From contig NZ_BJYM01000012.1 in assembly GCF_007991515.1 (NCBI RefSeq), positions 113,732-177,731 of the forward strand: a stretch of DNA of 64,000 nucleotides. The letters run 5' to 3'. Below are positions 1 through 8,562 of this stretch, piece by piece (positions within the stretch are counted from its first letter, which is position 1; the number at the start of each line of letters is the position of its first letter). The notes beneath the pieces are model-generated. The model was not told the origin of the DNA. It saw only the letters and a program-made list of their open reading frames with translations, and did no database searches. This DNA comes from Oceanobacillus sojae. Lineage in GTDB: Bacteria > Bacillota > Bacilli > Bacillales > Amphibacillaceae. The translations under genes were made by a program, and so were the position numbers.

Positions 1-98
1 CCCCAAATAGCAATAACAGACGGGATCATCGGAAAGATAATTCCCAGAAAACTTGCGATAAATAACAGGATAATGATTATCCATAATAAAATATCCAA
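1..98 (-). CDS. DUF456-like membrane protein, 5' part only
   Basis: Only the first 32 codons are inside the window; the gene runs off the left edge. It reads from a TTG codon at 98, preceded on the minus strand by AAGGAGTG with an eight-base spacer. The peptide is almost wholly hydrophobic (MDILLWIIIILLFIASFLG, then IIFPMIPSVIAIWG) and has the look of the first membrane segment of DUF456 proteins, including the P-x-I-P loop. The role of DUF456 is unknown. The call is tentative because it rests on a short N-terminus. Confidence 0.5.
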   Translation of the reverse strand, partial: MDILLWIIIILLFIASFLGIIFPMIPSVIAIW

Positions 99-171
99 TT
101 CTTGCACACTCCTTAATAAAAAGCTTACTTTTTCAGTATCCCCTATAATATAAGTTCAAAAAAACCCTTAT

Positions 172-792
172 CTAGGCACTCTTTTTAAACATACTGGATA
201 ACCTTGTCTCTTCCTTTAATATAATCCGGCGATAATTCTCCATATGCTTGTATATACAAAGCAGTGTTAAAAATATAACCACCAGCGCAGGCCCATTTCC
301 AAAGAAATAGTAGGTTGTAATAAGAAAAGATACATACATAAACAGGACGCCGATAACAAGATAGTCTGTTGCAAAAGTAAAGAACAATAAAATAGCAATT
401 CCAATTAAAGCAACCCGCCAGTCAATGGCAATTAATGCACCAATCAGGGACGCGGTACCTTTCCCGCCGCTGAAGTTCATCGTTATAGGATAATTATGCC
501 CAATAATAACAAATAAAGCAGTCAAATAAATATATAAGGAAGCCTCTCCAGCCGGGATTCCTGCTTCTCCTAAAATAAATAAGACGAGTAAAATGGCAAG
601 TGTAGCCTTAAAAATATCAATCAGCGCAACCACAATACCATATTTCCAGCCTAACAGAATTGTTGTATTAGATGCTCCGGCATTTTTGACACCTTCACTC
701 TTAATATCCCGCTTCTTTATTTTCCCGATAATTTGCGATCCATGAATACAGCCAAAAATATAGCCTATTAAACAGCTAATGAAGTAATACAT
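172..792 (-). CDS. plsY: PlsY-like glycerol-3-phosphate acyltransferase
   Basis: A 206-residue multi-spanning membrane protein of the PlsY (DUF205) family, which transfers the acyl group of acyl-phosphate to glycerol-3-phosphate in the first acylation step of phospholipid synthesis. The family's cytosolic motifs are visible: a GVKNAGASN stretch near residues 34-42 (usual form GSGNIGATN) and GHNYPITMNFSGGKG near 98-112 (usual GHxFPVxxxFxGGKG). The N-terminal motif is divergent, so this could be a second, PlsY-related paralogue rather than the main enzyme. The gene is transcribed alone, divergently from the peptidase at 962. Confidence 0.75.
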   Translation of the reverse strand: MYYFISCLIGYIFGCIHGSQIIGKIKKRDIKSEGVKNAGASNTTILLGWKYGIVVALIDIFKATLAILLVLFILGEAGIPAGEASLYIYLTALFVIIGHNYPITMNFSGGKGTASLIGALIAIDWRVALIGIAILLFFTFATDYLVIGVLFMYVSFLITTYYFFGNGPALVVIFLTLLCIYKHMENYRRIILKEETRLSSMFKKSA

Positions 793-961
793 TGATTTCC
801 CTCCATTTCTGTTAAGTTTCTCTTATTATATGTCCAGAATGCTTAAGAAATCAATTTGTAAAACAACCATATTTATCTAGTTGTTCAATGCATCATCAGG
901 AACTTGTTCATGTTATGATTACTAATAGAGAGAAATTTTTTAAAGGAGTCAGAAATAACGA

Positions 962-1519
962 ATGAAAGCTTTAAAGCATTTTACGCTTTCCTGGATTGCT
1001 ATTATTCTTTTTATAGGTTTGCTGTTCTGGCTTTACCAGCAGACAAATTCTTCTTATGAAAGAGTGGATGGAGAAGAAACGATATCAGAACTTCATCCCG
1101 CTGTCCAGGAAGCTGTCGATACGTTAATTGATCGTGCTGATGATATTGATATAGAGGTTGTTATTACAGATGGCCTGCGTACAGAGGAAGAACAGGAAAC
1201 GCTGTATGCAAGAGGCAGAGAAAACGAAGAAGATATTGTTACCCACGCCAGAGCAGGTGAAAGCTATCATAATTATGGTTTGGCTGTGGATTATGCGATT
1301 CGGAACAACGACGGAGAAATTATCTGGGATATTCATTATGACGGGAATAACAATGGAGAGCCGGACTGGTTTGAAGTTGCAGAAATCGCAAAAGATTTAG
1401 AGTTTGAATGGGGCGGAGATTTCAATGGCTTTACAGATTATCCGCATTTGCAGATGACATTCGGATTGAGCATTTCTGAACTGCAACAGGGATATCGTCC
1501 CTCCGTTGCAGAAGAATAG
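962..1519 (+). CDS. M15-family peptidoglycan peptidase (CwlK/VanY type)
   Basis: A 185-residue extracytoplasmic peptidase with one N-terminal membrane or signal segment (residues 8-25). It carries the zinc-site signature of family M15: SxHxxGxAxD as S101-H103-G106-A108-D110, and the second histidine in PHLQ (H162). Members cleave L-Ala-D-Glu or D-Ala-D-Ala bonds in cell-wall peptides; the compact single-domain form and the FEWGGDF stretch resemble the M15C endopeptidase CwlK. The ATG at 962 follows AAAGGAGTC at a normal distance. The gene is monocistronic and ends at a strong hairpin terminator. Exact bond specificity cannot be read from the sequence. Confidence 0.8.
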   Translation: MKALKHFTLSWIAIILFIGLLFWLYQQTNSSYERVDGEETISELHPAVQEAVDTLIDRADDIDIEVVITDGLRTEEEQETLYARGRENEEDIVTHARAGESYHNYGLAVDYAIRNNDGEIIWDIHYDGNNNGEPDWFEVAEIAKDLEFEWGGDFNGFTDYPHLQMTFGLSISELQQGYRPSVAEE

Positions 1520-1557
1520 GATGGTAATTAACATATACTCCACGCAAATATTTTTCA

Positions 1558-1604
1558 TAAAAAGAAATTCAGGCAGAGGCTTTTATTGTCTGAATTTCTT
1601 TTTA
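1558..1604. terminator. Bidirectional rho-independent terminator
   Basis: A perfect 14-bp stem (AAAAAGAAATTCAG with CTGAATTTCTTTTT) lies between the convergent peptidase gene (stop at 1519) and the hypothetical gene whose stop is at 1628. A- and T-rich outer arms give a U-tract in both directions. Confidence 0.85.
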
Positions 1605-1627
1605 TTTACCAAAGTATCCAGCAGCTA

Positions 1628-1936
1628 TTAAAACAATTTAAGTTCCTTTATTCCTTTCCTTGTTTCATCAGTCCCTAGCTCGTACAATTTACGATAAATG
1701 GCAATCAGATACTCCTCATAGCTATCCCGTTTTGCATCGACAGGCCGTTCATCAAATGGTTTCCCTACGAATTTCACTGCATCCTTAGCATTTTTATCTT
1801 TTCTCGCAAACAGAACTTCAATTTCTTTTACCTCTTCTGGTGTTGCATATATCTCATACTCAATACCGTTGTCAGGCAGCGAAACCTCGCTAATTTCTTC
1901 CGTATCAACTGTTACAAAGTATTTATTTCGTGCCAT
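1628..1936 (-). CDS. Conserved hypothetical protein, 102 aa
   Basis: A short soluble, charged protein (MARNKYFVTVDTEEISEVSL at the start) with no signal peptide or membrane segment. The ATG is preceded on the minus strand by an AAGGGAGG-type ribosome site. It looks like the small Bacillaceae proteins of unknown function sometimes labelled hydrolase/acyltransferase without evidence; I do not recognise a domain or catalytic motif. It is a single gene ending at the shared terminator at 1558-1604. Confidence 0.6.
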   Translation of the reverse strand: MARNKYFVTVDTEEISEVSLPDNGIEYEIYATPEEVKEIEVLFARKDKNAKDAVKFVGKPFDERPVDAKRDSYEEYLIAIYRKLYELGTDETRKGIKELKLF

Positions 1937-2121
1937 TATTGGAAACCTCCCTTTTCTTATAAGGCTTTTCCCTTTTTAGCCGGGTTAAAACTTCTCTTTA
2001 AGATTATAAGAAAATGTTAGTCGAATTGTAATATTTCTAAAAAAATCGTTTGGAATTCGAGCTTTAATCATTATACTAGTTCAATCTCTATCATGCCTAA
2101 GTACTCTAAAATTACGCCCAA

Positions 2122-2148
2122 AGAAAAAAGACCATCGTTTGATGATCT
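2122..2148 (-). terminator. Rho-independent terminator
   Basis: On the minus strand GATCATC, an AAAC loop and GATGGTC form a 7-bp stem (one G-U pair) followed by six T. It lies about 60 bp after the stop of the membrane protein gene at 2209-2664. Confidence 0.65.
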
Positions 2149-2208
2149 CACTTTTCATATCTTGAACACAATAGGTCAACATTTTCTTCGTCCAACAACG
2201 TTTATCCT

Positions 2209-2664
2209 TTATGCTTTCGTATTCTTTTTATTTGCCAATGTGTCTATCAGCCAAAAAAAGACACTCGGATAAGCAGACAAGAATATAAAATTAATTATCA
2301 TTTCTCTGTTATTAAAATCAGGGAAAACTCCACCTAATACGAAATATGCCAATAAAGCAATTACTATTCCCGCTAAAACATGCAGGACGGCTCTCAAAGT
2401 ATTCCCAGCTTCTGTATTCATAATCCCGGATGTTATTTTATCAATTCCGGCAGAAGCTGGAATCCCTGCAAGAAAAACAATTGGAGCTATATACCAAAGA
2501 GAAAACAAAAAAGAAAATAATAAAACTTCCGAAGCAACTGTAAAGAATGCTGTATTAATTTCCTTGCTTGCAGATTCAGTTATCATAGTAAATACAAATC
2601 CCATATTGAAAGAAGTAATACATGCTGCCAATAGCTTACTTTTTGAAAAAATATTTTTTAACAT
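2209..2664 (-). CDS. Hypothetical four-helix membrane protein
   Basis: A 151-residue protein with about four predicted membrane segments (near residues 12-30, 43-68, 88-112 and 121-142), a lysine-rich C-terminus and no recognised catalytic motif. I do not recognise the family. It lies just downstream of the secreted beta-helix protein gene on the same strand, with a 70-bp gap, so the two may be co-transcribed. A weak terminator follows at 2122-2148. Confidence 0.5.
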   Translation of the reverse strand: MLKNIFSKSKLLAACITSFNMGFVFTMITESASKEINTAFFTVASEVLLFSFLFSLWYIAPIVFLAGIPASAGIDKITSGIMNTEAGNTLRAVLHVLAGIVIALLAYFVLGGVFPDFNNREMIINFIFLSAYPSVFFWLIDTLANKKNTKA

Positions 2665-2733
2665 AACAACGTCCCTTACTGAATCTCAATTACATCCATT
2701 AAAAACAGTAATTCTTTTTGAAATTTCCTTACT

Positions 2734-4071
2734 CTATTCTTCTTCATCCTCATAAATATATTGCGAAGTTTCATCACTTCCGTAAGCCTCAATAAATACA
2801 GAAAAAGAAGTATACCACTCATCCTTCCAAATCCAGATTCCCTCTTGTTCATGTTCTTTATAATAGATATTCTCAGTCAGAAGGTTGTTCTTATTTTCTT
2901 GAAAGAAATTGGCAATAAAAATGCGTGATGCACTGGCAGTAAATTTATTTTCTTTTATCTCATTATCATACACATTATACTGCAGCAGAAGCTGTCCGCC
3001 ATCTAACTCTTTTGTGTCATTTCGAAAGAGAGTATTTCCCGAAATCAACGTATCACGGGTACCGCCTCTTTCTTCATCATATCCGCCGATAGATATTCCG
3101 GTATAATAATTATGTGAAACCAGGTTATCTGTTATTTGAATATCCTCAGCATATTTCCCGGCATGTTCTGATGTAGCTTCAATTCCAATATCATTCTCAT
3201 ACAACTCATTCTTATCAATAAGAATATCTTTCCCTCCATCTACATAAATAGCCGCTGCATTATACTCCTCGCCATACGCCGGATTAGCAAAAGAGGATAT
3301 ATGGTGCACCGTATTATTTTGCACCTTACCGTTCCGAACATAATCAGCGTCAGGATTATCGGCAATTCCTTCGTATCCTATCAGATCAATTCCGATATTA
3401 TCACTGAACCGTACCATATTTTCTTCTACTGTAAATCCATCAATATCGCCATTTAATACAATCGATTCACTGGCACCCAGCTTTAAATCCTCAACAAGGT
3501 TATGTACGATATTTATATCCTTCATGGAACCTGTTCCATATGCGGCAATTCCATGACCGTTCCCTTCCTCATGCAAGGTTTTTATTCCTTTAACAGTATT
3601 GTCCTCCACTGTAATATGACTGCTGGAGCCAGTAATAAAAATACCCATTACTGTTTCATCCATCAAATCCGTCGTTACATTTTCTATCGTTAATCCTTCT
3701 ATGTTTATATAATTCTTATCCTCCAGAACAACAAGCGCTCGGTCTCCATCTGCAGAATCCATATTGCCGCCATCAAGGGTAACTTCTTCCTCTTCATACG
3801 ACTGAAAAGTGATTGGCTTCTGCTTCGTACCGGTGTGCTGAACAATCAGCGGCTCCTCATACGTTCCTTCACGAATAAATACTGTTGTTCCTGCCTCAGC
3901 TTCAGAACTTGCTTTAGCAATTGTTCGAAATGGGTTTTCCAGTGTGCCTTCATTTTGATCGTCTCCATCCATTGCTACATAAATTACCTGATTGGCAGGA
4001 AGATGCGAGCAGAAAGCAAATAACACACCAGCAGCACATCCTAATACTATAAATAATCCAATTTTCTTCAT
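2734..4071 (-). CDS. Secreted right-handed parallel beta-helix protein
   Basis: A 445-residue exported protein: a Sec signal (MKKIGLFIVLGCAAGVLFAF), then a DUF1565-like start (IYVAMDGDDQNEGTLENPF, followed by RTIAKA) and many repeats of the N-N-x-V/I beta-helix type (DNTVKGI, VHNLVEDL, ENMVRFS, NNTVHHI, KNELYEN, DNLVSHN, GNTLFRN). This fold is shared by pectate lyases, carbohydrate epimerases and NosD-like proteins. The composition is very acidic, as expected of a surface protein in a salt-tolerant organism. No substrate can be assigned; a polysaccharide lyase or surface adhesin role is possible. The ATG is followed by a typical K-K-I signal start. Confidence 0.7.
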   Translation of the reverse strand: MKKIGLFIVLGCAAGVLFAFCSHLPANQVIYVAMDGDDQNEGTLENPFRTIAKASSEAEAGTTVFIREGTYEEPLIVQHTGTKQKPITFQSYEEEEVTLDGGNMDSADGDRALVVLEDKNYINIEGLTIENVTTDLMDETVMGIFITGSSSHITVEDNTVKGIKTLHEEGNGHGIAAYGTGSMKDINIVHNLVEDLKLGASESIVLNGDIDGFTVEENMVRFSDNIGIDLIGYEGIADNPDADYVRNGKVQNNTVHHISSFANPAYGEEYNAAAIYVDGGKDILIDKNELYENDIGIEATSEHAGKYAEDIQITDNLVSHNYYTGISIGGYDEERGGTRDTLISGNTLFRNDTKELDGGQLLLQYNVYDNEIKENKFTASASRIFIANFFQENKNNLLTENIYYKEHEQEGIWIWKDEWYTSFSVFIEAYGSDETSQYIYEDEEE

Positions 4072-4108
4072 GATTTTCTCCTAAACAAATTTATTTCTTT
4101 TCTTCTTT

Positions 4109-4273
4109 CTAATTCTCATTATCCCTGTCGTTATCCTTTTCCTCCTCTTCATCAGGAAGCGGATCTATTTTATGCTTATAGCCGTATCCTTTTGATAAAG
4201 TAACTAAAGATAAAATAATAACCATTGCAACCACAATGACTGAAACAGCAATTACTGCGATATAAGACCCCAT
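4109..4273 (-). CDS. ytzI: Small YtzI-like membrane protein, 54 aa
   Basis: A 54-codon gene. ATG at 4273 is preceded by GGAGGT with a five-base spacer on the minus strand. The protein has one membrane helix (residues 3-26, MGSYIAVIAVSVIVVAMVII) followed by GYGYKHKIDPLPDEEEE and an acidic tail. The YKHxIDPLP motif is what I associate with the small YtzI-type proteins of Bacillus, whose function is unknown. It lies upstream of the beta-helix gene on the same strand, 38 bp away, so they may form one transcript. The symbol is given with moderate certainty. Confidence 0.6.
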   Translation of the reverse strand: MGSYIAVIAVSVIVVAMVIILSLVTLSKGYGYKHKIDPLPDEEEEKDNDRDNEN

Positions 4274-4616
4274 GATATACCTCCATTATCCCTTCTTATC
4301 TTCTATCCTATTAAACTATACATACCTTTTCAATAAATTTCTATCCTTCCTCAAAAATGTTATTCCTGAGTTATATAGAGAATAAGCAACTATACTACCG
4401 GATATATTGGTATTTTTAAGTTATTTCCCAATCATTCCATTAAACAGCATATAAAGCATATTTTTGCTGAAATATACAGTTTGAGAATATTTTTCTTTCT
4501 CTGTAACATATTTGTTAACTCATGTTGATTTCATGTAATATTCTTTTTTTAGAGAATAGCGACAATGTTAATCAACATTTTTTATTATCTATTATTTTTT
4601 AAGGGGGAGCATTTAG
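4274..4616 (+). promoter_or_regulatory. Leader region of the ehu operon with inverted repeat
   Basis: 343 bp without a gene, AT-rich, between the divergent small membrane protein and ehuB. Near its right end is a 16-bp inverted repeat, AATGTTAATCAACATT at 4564-4579, about 20 bp before the ribosome site AAGGGGGAG. A possible promoter is TTGTTA, 18 bp, TAATAT around 4510-4540. The repeat could be an operator for osmotic or substrate control, but no matching regulator is encoded nearby. Confidence 0.35.
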
Positions 4617-5477
4617 TTGAGGAACAAAATAATACTTATTGGTCTTGCTTTATTTCTATTGCTGCTGGCTGCTTGCGGCGGTTCAGATAATAGTTTAGAA
4701 AGCATTCAGGATTCTGGTACGGTCGAAGTCGGTTTTGCAAATGAATCACCTTATGCTTATGAAGAAGATGGTGAATTAAAAGGAGCGGCCGTCGATATTG
4801 CCACAGCAGTTTTTGCTGAGCTTGGTGTTGATAATGTAGAAGGTAAATTATCTGACTTCAGTGAGCTGATTCCAGGAGTACAGGCAGGACAGTTTGATGT
4901 TGTTACTGCTGGTATGGCTATCCAACCGGACCGCTGTGAAAATGCACTTTTCGGTGAGCCGGAAATGGTATATGGCGAAGGACTTGTTGTGGAAGCAGGT
5001 AATCCATTATCTATTGAAAGCTACAAAGATATTGCAGATAATCCGGATATAACAGTAGTTGTTATGGAAGGAGCTACAGAAATTGAATTTTTAAAATCAG
5101 AAGGAGTTGCCGATGACCAAATCATCACTGCATCTGATATTCCTGCAACCTTCTCTGCTATACAAGCAGGACGTGCTGATGCAACAACTGGTACGGAAAT
5201 GACCGTTCGAATGGCTTTTGAATCTGCTGACACAGAGGATTTAGAAATTGTTGAAAGTTTTGAACAGCCAGAAATAGACGGTGTACCAAGCTATGGTGCA
5301 GCTGCATTCAGCCTGGAAAATGAAGAGCTTCGTGATGCATATAACGAAAAATTAGAAGAGTTAAAAGAAGACGGTACTGTTGCTGAATTATTGGAACAAA
5401 ACGGATTTCATCCAGAAAGCAATTTTGTTGAAGCCGGCTCTGTAACAACGGAGCAAGTATGTCAGGGTGAATATTAA
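4617..5477 (+). CDS. ehuB: Ectoine/hydroxyectoine-binding lipoprotein EhuB
   Basis: A 286-residue lipoprotein (TTG start at 4617 after AAGGGGGAG; lipobox LLAAC with Cys 20) of the amino-acid type periplasmic-binding fold. Features typical of EhuB: VGFANESPYAY at the start of the mature domain, LIPGVQAGQFDVVTAGM, and QPDRCENALFGEP, where the R-C pair in the ligand loop distinguishes ectoine binders from general amino-acid binders. The protein delivers the compatible solutes ectoine and hydroxyectoine to EhuCD. It heads the cluster ehuB-C-D-A and is followed by a partial terminator-like hairpin, a common arrangement that lets the binding protein be made in excess. Confidence 0.85.
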   Translation: MRNKIILIGLALFLLLLAACGGSDNSLESIQDSGTVEVGFANESPYAYEEDGELKGAAVDIATAVFAELGVDNVEGKLSDFSELIPGVQAGQFDVVTAGMAIQPDRCENALFGEPEMVYGEGLVVEAGNPLSIESYKDIADNPDITVVVMEGATEIEFLKSEGVADDQIITASDIPATFSAIQAGRADATTGTEMTVRMAFESADTEDLEIVESFEQPEIDGVPSYGAAAFSLENEELRDAYNEKLEELKEDGTVAELLEQNGFHPESNFVEAGSVTTEQVCQGEY

Positions 5478-5513
5478 TCTTGAAAGTAGATGAAACAGAT
5501 ATTTTCAGACTCC

Positions 5514-5546
5514 ATAGGGCGGTTCCTTCACTAAGGAGCGCCCTAT
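5514..5546 (+). terminator. Intercistronic hairpin between ehuB and ehuC
   Basis: An 8-bp GC-rich stem (ATAGGGCG with CGCCCTAT) with an inner CCTT/AAGG pairing. It is followed by CTTTGTTTTGG rather than a clean T-run. It looks like a leaky terminator or mRNA-stabilising stem that would make ehuB more abundant than ehuCDA. Confidence 0.6.
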
Positions 5547-5615
5547 CTTTGTTTTGGCGAGTAATAAAATCCCAGTAAAAATGCACACACAATAATTATT
5601 AAGGAGGTATTTACC

Positions 5616-6275
5616 ATTAGTGCAATATTAGAGGTTGCCCCGCAATTATGGCGTGGTATTCAAATAACTGTATCTATTTTATTTGCTTCTGCACTGTTTG
5701 CATATGCTATGTCATTTATAGCAGGACTATGCCGGCTTTCCAATAATTTTATATTACGAAAATTGACTGGATTTTATGTAGAGGTATTTCGGGGGACATC
5801 GTTGATTGTTCAGCTATTCTGGCTGTATTATGCAGTTCCGATGCTATTTGGGATTAATCTGGGTTCAAATTGGTGGATTGGTGTCATTGCAATTGGCCTA
5901 AACTATGGCGCATATCTTTCAGAAGTCGTCCGCAGCTCCATTTTATCTGTATCTCAAGGACAGTATGAAGCTGCAACTGCGTTAAATATGTCTTCTTTTC
6001 AAAGGATGCGCCTTATTATTTTCCCACAGGCAGTACGTATGATGCTTCCTGAATTCGGTAACTATACCATTCAAATTTTAAAAGGGACCTCTCTTGTCTC
6101 TTTAATTGGATTAACGGATATTTTATATTATGGAGATGTAATGCGAAGCACCAGCTTATCTTTATCACCATTGATTTATCTAACTGCACTTATATTCTAT
6201 TTCATATTAGCCCTTCCGTTAATTTTCCTTACCAGGAAGGCTGAAAAAATTGCTAAAAAGGGGGTAGCTAGCTGA
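5616..6275 (+). CDS. ehuC: Ectoine/hydroxyectoine ABC permease EhuC
   Basis: A permease of the His/Glu/Gln type (HisM family) with conserved EVFRGTSLIVQLFWLYY and the EAA loop (EAATALNMSSFQRMRLIIFPQAV). The first in-frame ATG (5709) would remove the family's conserved start and half of the first helix. Reading upstream in the same frame gives SAILEVAPQLWRGIQITVSI, which matches the usual EhuC N-terminus. The only plausible start there is ATT at 5616, eight bases after a perfect AAGGAGGT; no ATG, GTG or TTG in frame lies near that site. I therefore call 219 residues with an ATT start. The stop overlaps the ehuD start (TGATG). Confidence 0.75.
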   Translation: MSAILEVAPQLWRGIQITVSILFASALFAYAMSFIAGLCRLSNNFILRKLTGFYVEVFRGTSLIVQLFWLYYAVPMLFGINLGSNWWIGVIAIGLNYGAYLSEVVRSSILSVSQGQYEAATALNMSSFQRMRLIIFPQAVRMMLPEFGNYTIQILKGTSLVSLIGLTDILYYGDVMRSTSLSLSPLIYLTALIFYFILALPLIFLTRKAEKIAKKGVAS

Positions 6276-6988
6276 TGAACCTGAATTATTGGAGCTGGGA
6301 TACATTTTTCGATGCGTTACCAGTGGTATTACAAGGGCTTGGGATTACGATTGGACTGACGTTTGCCAGCTACCTTTTTGCCTTAATTTTTGGTTTTTTG
6401 TGGACATTCTTACGCCGCGTCCCAAATCGTTTTATTCATTTCATTGTCACTTGGACCATGGAATTTATACGCTCTACGCCTCCACTTGTTCAATTATTTT
6501 TTATCTATTACGCCTTACCGGTGATACCTTATATTGGAATATCACTTCACCCATTCGCTTGTGCCGTGTTGGGACTTGGTATACACTTTAGTACGTATAT
6601 TGGTGAAATTTATCGCTCTGGAATTGAAAATGTGGATAAGGGACAATGGGAGGCTTCTACTGCACTGAATATTTCTACATGGGATAAATGGCGAAGGATT
6701 ATTCTTCCGCAAGCAATCCCGCCGACCATTCCAATGCTTGGAAATTACTTTATTATTATGTTTAAAGAGGTTCCTCTGGCATCTACCATCGGGGTAGCAG
6801 GTATTATGCTGCTTGCCAGATCATATGGTGCGGAAAACTGGTCCTACCTTGAACCGTTAACCATTGTAGGAATCATTTTCTTAGTACTAAGCTACCCTTC
6901 TGCAGTGCTGATTAAGAAGTTAGAGAATCGTTTCAACAAAAGATTCGATAAAAATCAAATCATGAAAGACAAAGGAGCAATGCAATAA
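6275..6988 (+). CDS. ehuD: Ectoine/hydroxyectoine ABC permease EhuD
   Basis: A 237-residue polar-amino-acid type permease, second inner-membrane subunit of the Ehu importer. It shows MEFIRSTPPLVQLFFIYYALP and the EAA loop EASTALNISTWDKWRRIILPQAIPP that contacts the ATPase. Its ATG overlaps the ehuC stop by one base and its stop overlaps the ehuA start (TAATG), so translation of the three genes is coupled. The C-terminal tail is basic (KKLENRFNKRFDKNQ). The assignment as EhuD rests on cluster order and on EhuB. Confidence 0.8.
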   Translation: MNLNYWSWDTFFDALPVVLQGLGITIGLTFASYLFALIFGFLWTFLRRVPNRFIHFIVTWTMEFIRSTPPLVQLFFIYYALPVIPYIGISLHPFACAVLGLGIHFSTYIGEIYRSGIENVDKGQWEASTALNISTWDKWRRIILPQAIPPTIPMLGNYFIIMFKEVPLASTIGVAGIMLLARSYGAENWSYLEPLTIVGIIFLVLSYPSAVLIKKLENRFNKRFDKNQIMKDKGAMQ

Positions 6989-7758
6989 TGGCTGAACCAA
7001 TCGTTACCTATAAAGATGTTCATAAATCCTTCGGCGATGTAGAAGTGCTGAAAGGAATTGATTTAGATATATACCCGGCTGAAAAAGTAGCTGTCATTGG
7101 CCCAAGCGGTTCTGGAAAAACAACCATTATCCGTCTGCTGATGACATTGGAGCAGCCAACAGCGGGCGATATTATCGTGGATGGCCGTAATCTGTGGAAA
7201 ATGGAGAAGAACGGGAAATGGATTCACGCAAATGAAAATCATTTACGCTCTATTCGCGGAGATATTGGAATGGTATTTCAGCATTTCAATCTGTTTCCAC
7301 ATATGACTATTTTAGAAAATTGTATGACAGCGCCTGTTCATGTGAAAAATGAAGAAAAAAGTGATGTGAAAAAACGTTCCATAGAAATGCTTGAACGTGT
7401 AGGACTTGGAGATAAGCTGGATAACTATCCCAGTCAGCTCTCAGGAGGACAGAAGCAGCGTGTAGCTATGGCCCGTGCGCTTGTTATGCGCCCAAAAATT
7501 ATGCTGTTTGATGAGGTTACCTCAGCACTTGACCCTGAGCTTGTGGGGGAAGTTTTAAATGTCATTCGTGATATTGCAGAAAACGATGATATGGCAATGA
7601 TTCTTGTCACACATGAAATGGACTTTGCCCTGGATATAGCAGATAAAGTACTCTTCTTAGATGAAGGGGTTATCGCGGAGCAGGGAACTGCAAGTGAAGT
7701 TATTGAGCATTCCGAGAATCCCCGCGTACAATCGTTCCTGCAGCGTTTTAGAGGATAA
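6988..7758 (+). CDS. ehuA: Ectoine/hydroxyectoine ABC transporter ATPase EhuA
   Basis: A 256-residue ABC ATPase of the polar-amino-acid type with all motifs: Walker A GPSGSGKT (near residue 38), Q-loop VFQHFNLFPHMT, signature LSGGQKQR, Walker B IMLFDEVTSALDPE and the H-loop VTHEMDFA. It powers uptake through EhuCD. It is the last gene of the operon and is followed after 33 bp by a perfect terminator hairpin. Import of ectoines fits an organism exposed to high salt; no ectoine synthesis genes are present in this window. Confidence 0.85.
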   Translation: MAEPIVTYKDVHKSFGDVEVLKGIDLDIYPAEKVAVIGPSGSGKTTIIRLLMTLEQPTAGDIIVDGRNLWKMEKNGKWIHANENHLRSIRGDIGMVFQHFNLFPHMTILENCMTAPVHVKNEEKSDVKKRSIEMLERVGLGDKLDNYPSQLSGGQKQRVAMARALVMRPKIMLFDEVTSALDPELVGEVLNVIRDIAENDDMAMILVTHEMDFALDIADKVLFLDEGVIAEQGTASEVIEHSENPRVQSFLQRFRG

Positions 7759-7791
7759 ATGAAGAGAATTATACTGCTGAACATTGCTTAT

Positions 7792-7831
7792 AAAAGACCA
7801 GCCAGATATTTTTTGCTCTGGCTGGTCTTTT
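7792..7831 (+). terminator. Terminator of the ehu operon
   Basis: A perfect 15-bp stem (AAAAGACCAGCCAGA with TCTGGCTGGTCTTTT) with a short T-rich loop; symmetrical enough to also stop transcription arriving from the convergent transporter gene at 7880. Confidence 0.9.
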
Positions 7832-7879
7832 CAATGTATTTATAATCAATACAAGAATTAATCTATCAGATTCTCCTGT

Positions 7880-8515
7880 TTAAGAAGCCTCCAATAACTC
7901 CGCCTGGTTTTTCTCCTCATGCTTTCTAGCTAAGCGGACCAGCAGATACGCAAATGGTGTGTCCATCACTGCAACAATAAACTTCCATATATATTGTGAT
8001 ACAATCATTCCAAGTAAAACTGTTGTCGGGACAATCCCCCAAAAAGCAATTGTAATAAATAATATCGTATCAATGAGCTGGCTGGTCATCGTTGATAAAC
8101 TATTACGCAGCCATAGCTTTTTCCTGCCATGACGATGCTTTAATCCATGAAAAATTGTAACACCTAAGTTCTGGCTGACAAAATAAGAAACCAGACTGGC
8201 TAAAATCACGCGGAAACTCCCATTAAAAATTTCTTCAAAAGCAGCCTGTGATTGAAAATCCGCTGCCGGTGGAAGCTGAATCGCAATATAAATAAATATC
8301 ATAGCAATAATCTGTGTGAAAAATCCGGCTTGAATCGTTTTTCTCGCAGCCTTTTTTCCATAAACCTCGCCAATAACATCCATCATTAAATACGTAATCA
8401 CATAAACAATCGCTGCAGCCGGCAACACAAAGCTTCCCATTTGAAATAATTTGACCGACAAAACATTGGACAACAATAACAGCCCAACAAAGACAGCATT
8501 TAAGTAAATATACAT
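7880..8515 (-). CDS. Queuosine-precursor transporter (YhhQ/VUT family)
   Basis: A 211-residue, six-helix membrane protein of the DUF165/VUT (YhhQ, YpdP) family, which imports queuosine precursors such as preQ0 or preQ1. Typical stretches are YVITYLMMDVIGEVYGKKAARK and SQLIDTILFITIAFWG. The ATG at 8515 (MYIYLNAVFVGLLLL) is chosen over an upstream TTG because it follows GGAGAGAAGGG. It lies 47 bp after queF on the same strand, behind the preQ1 riboswitch, so uptake and reduction of the same precursor are probably controlled together. Confidence 0.8.
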   Translation of the reverse strand: MYIYLNAVFVGLLLLSNVLSVKLFQMGSFVLPAAAIVYVITYLMMDVIGEVYGKKAARKTIQAGFFTQIIAMIFIYIAIQLPPAADFQSQAAFEEIFNGSFRVILASLVSYFVSQNLGVTIFHGLKHRHGRKKLWLRNSLSTMTSQLIDTILFITIAFWGIVPTTVLLGMIVSQYIWKFIVAVMDTPFAYLLVRLARKHEEKNQAELLEAS

Positions 8516-8562
8516 TATCCTGTTCCCTTCTCTCCAAAGGTTCAAGGACCTAACGTTTCCCT

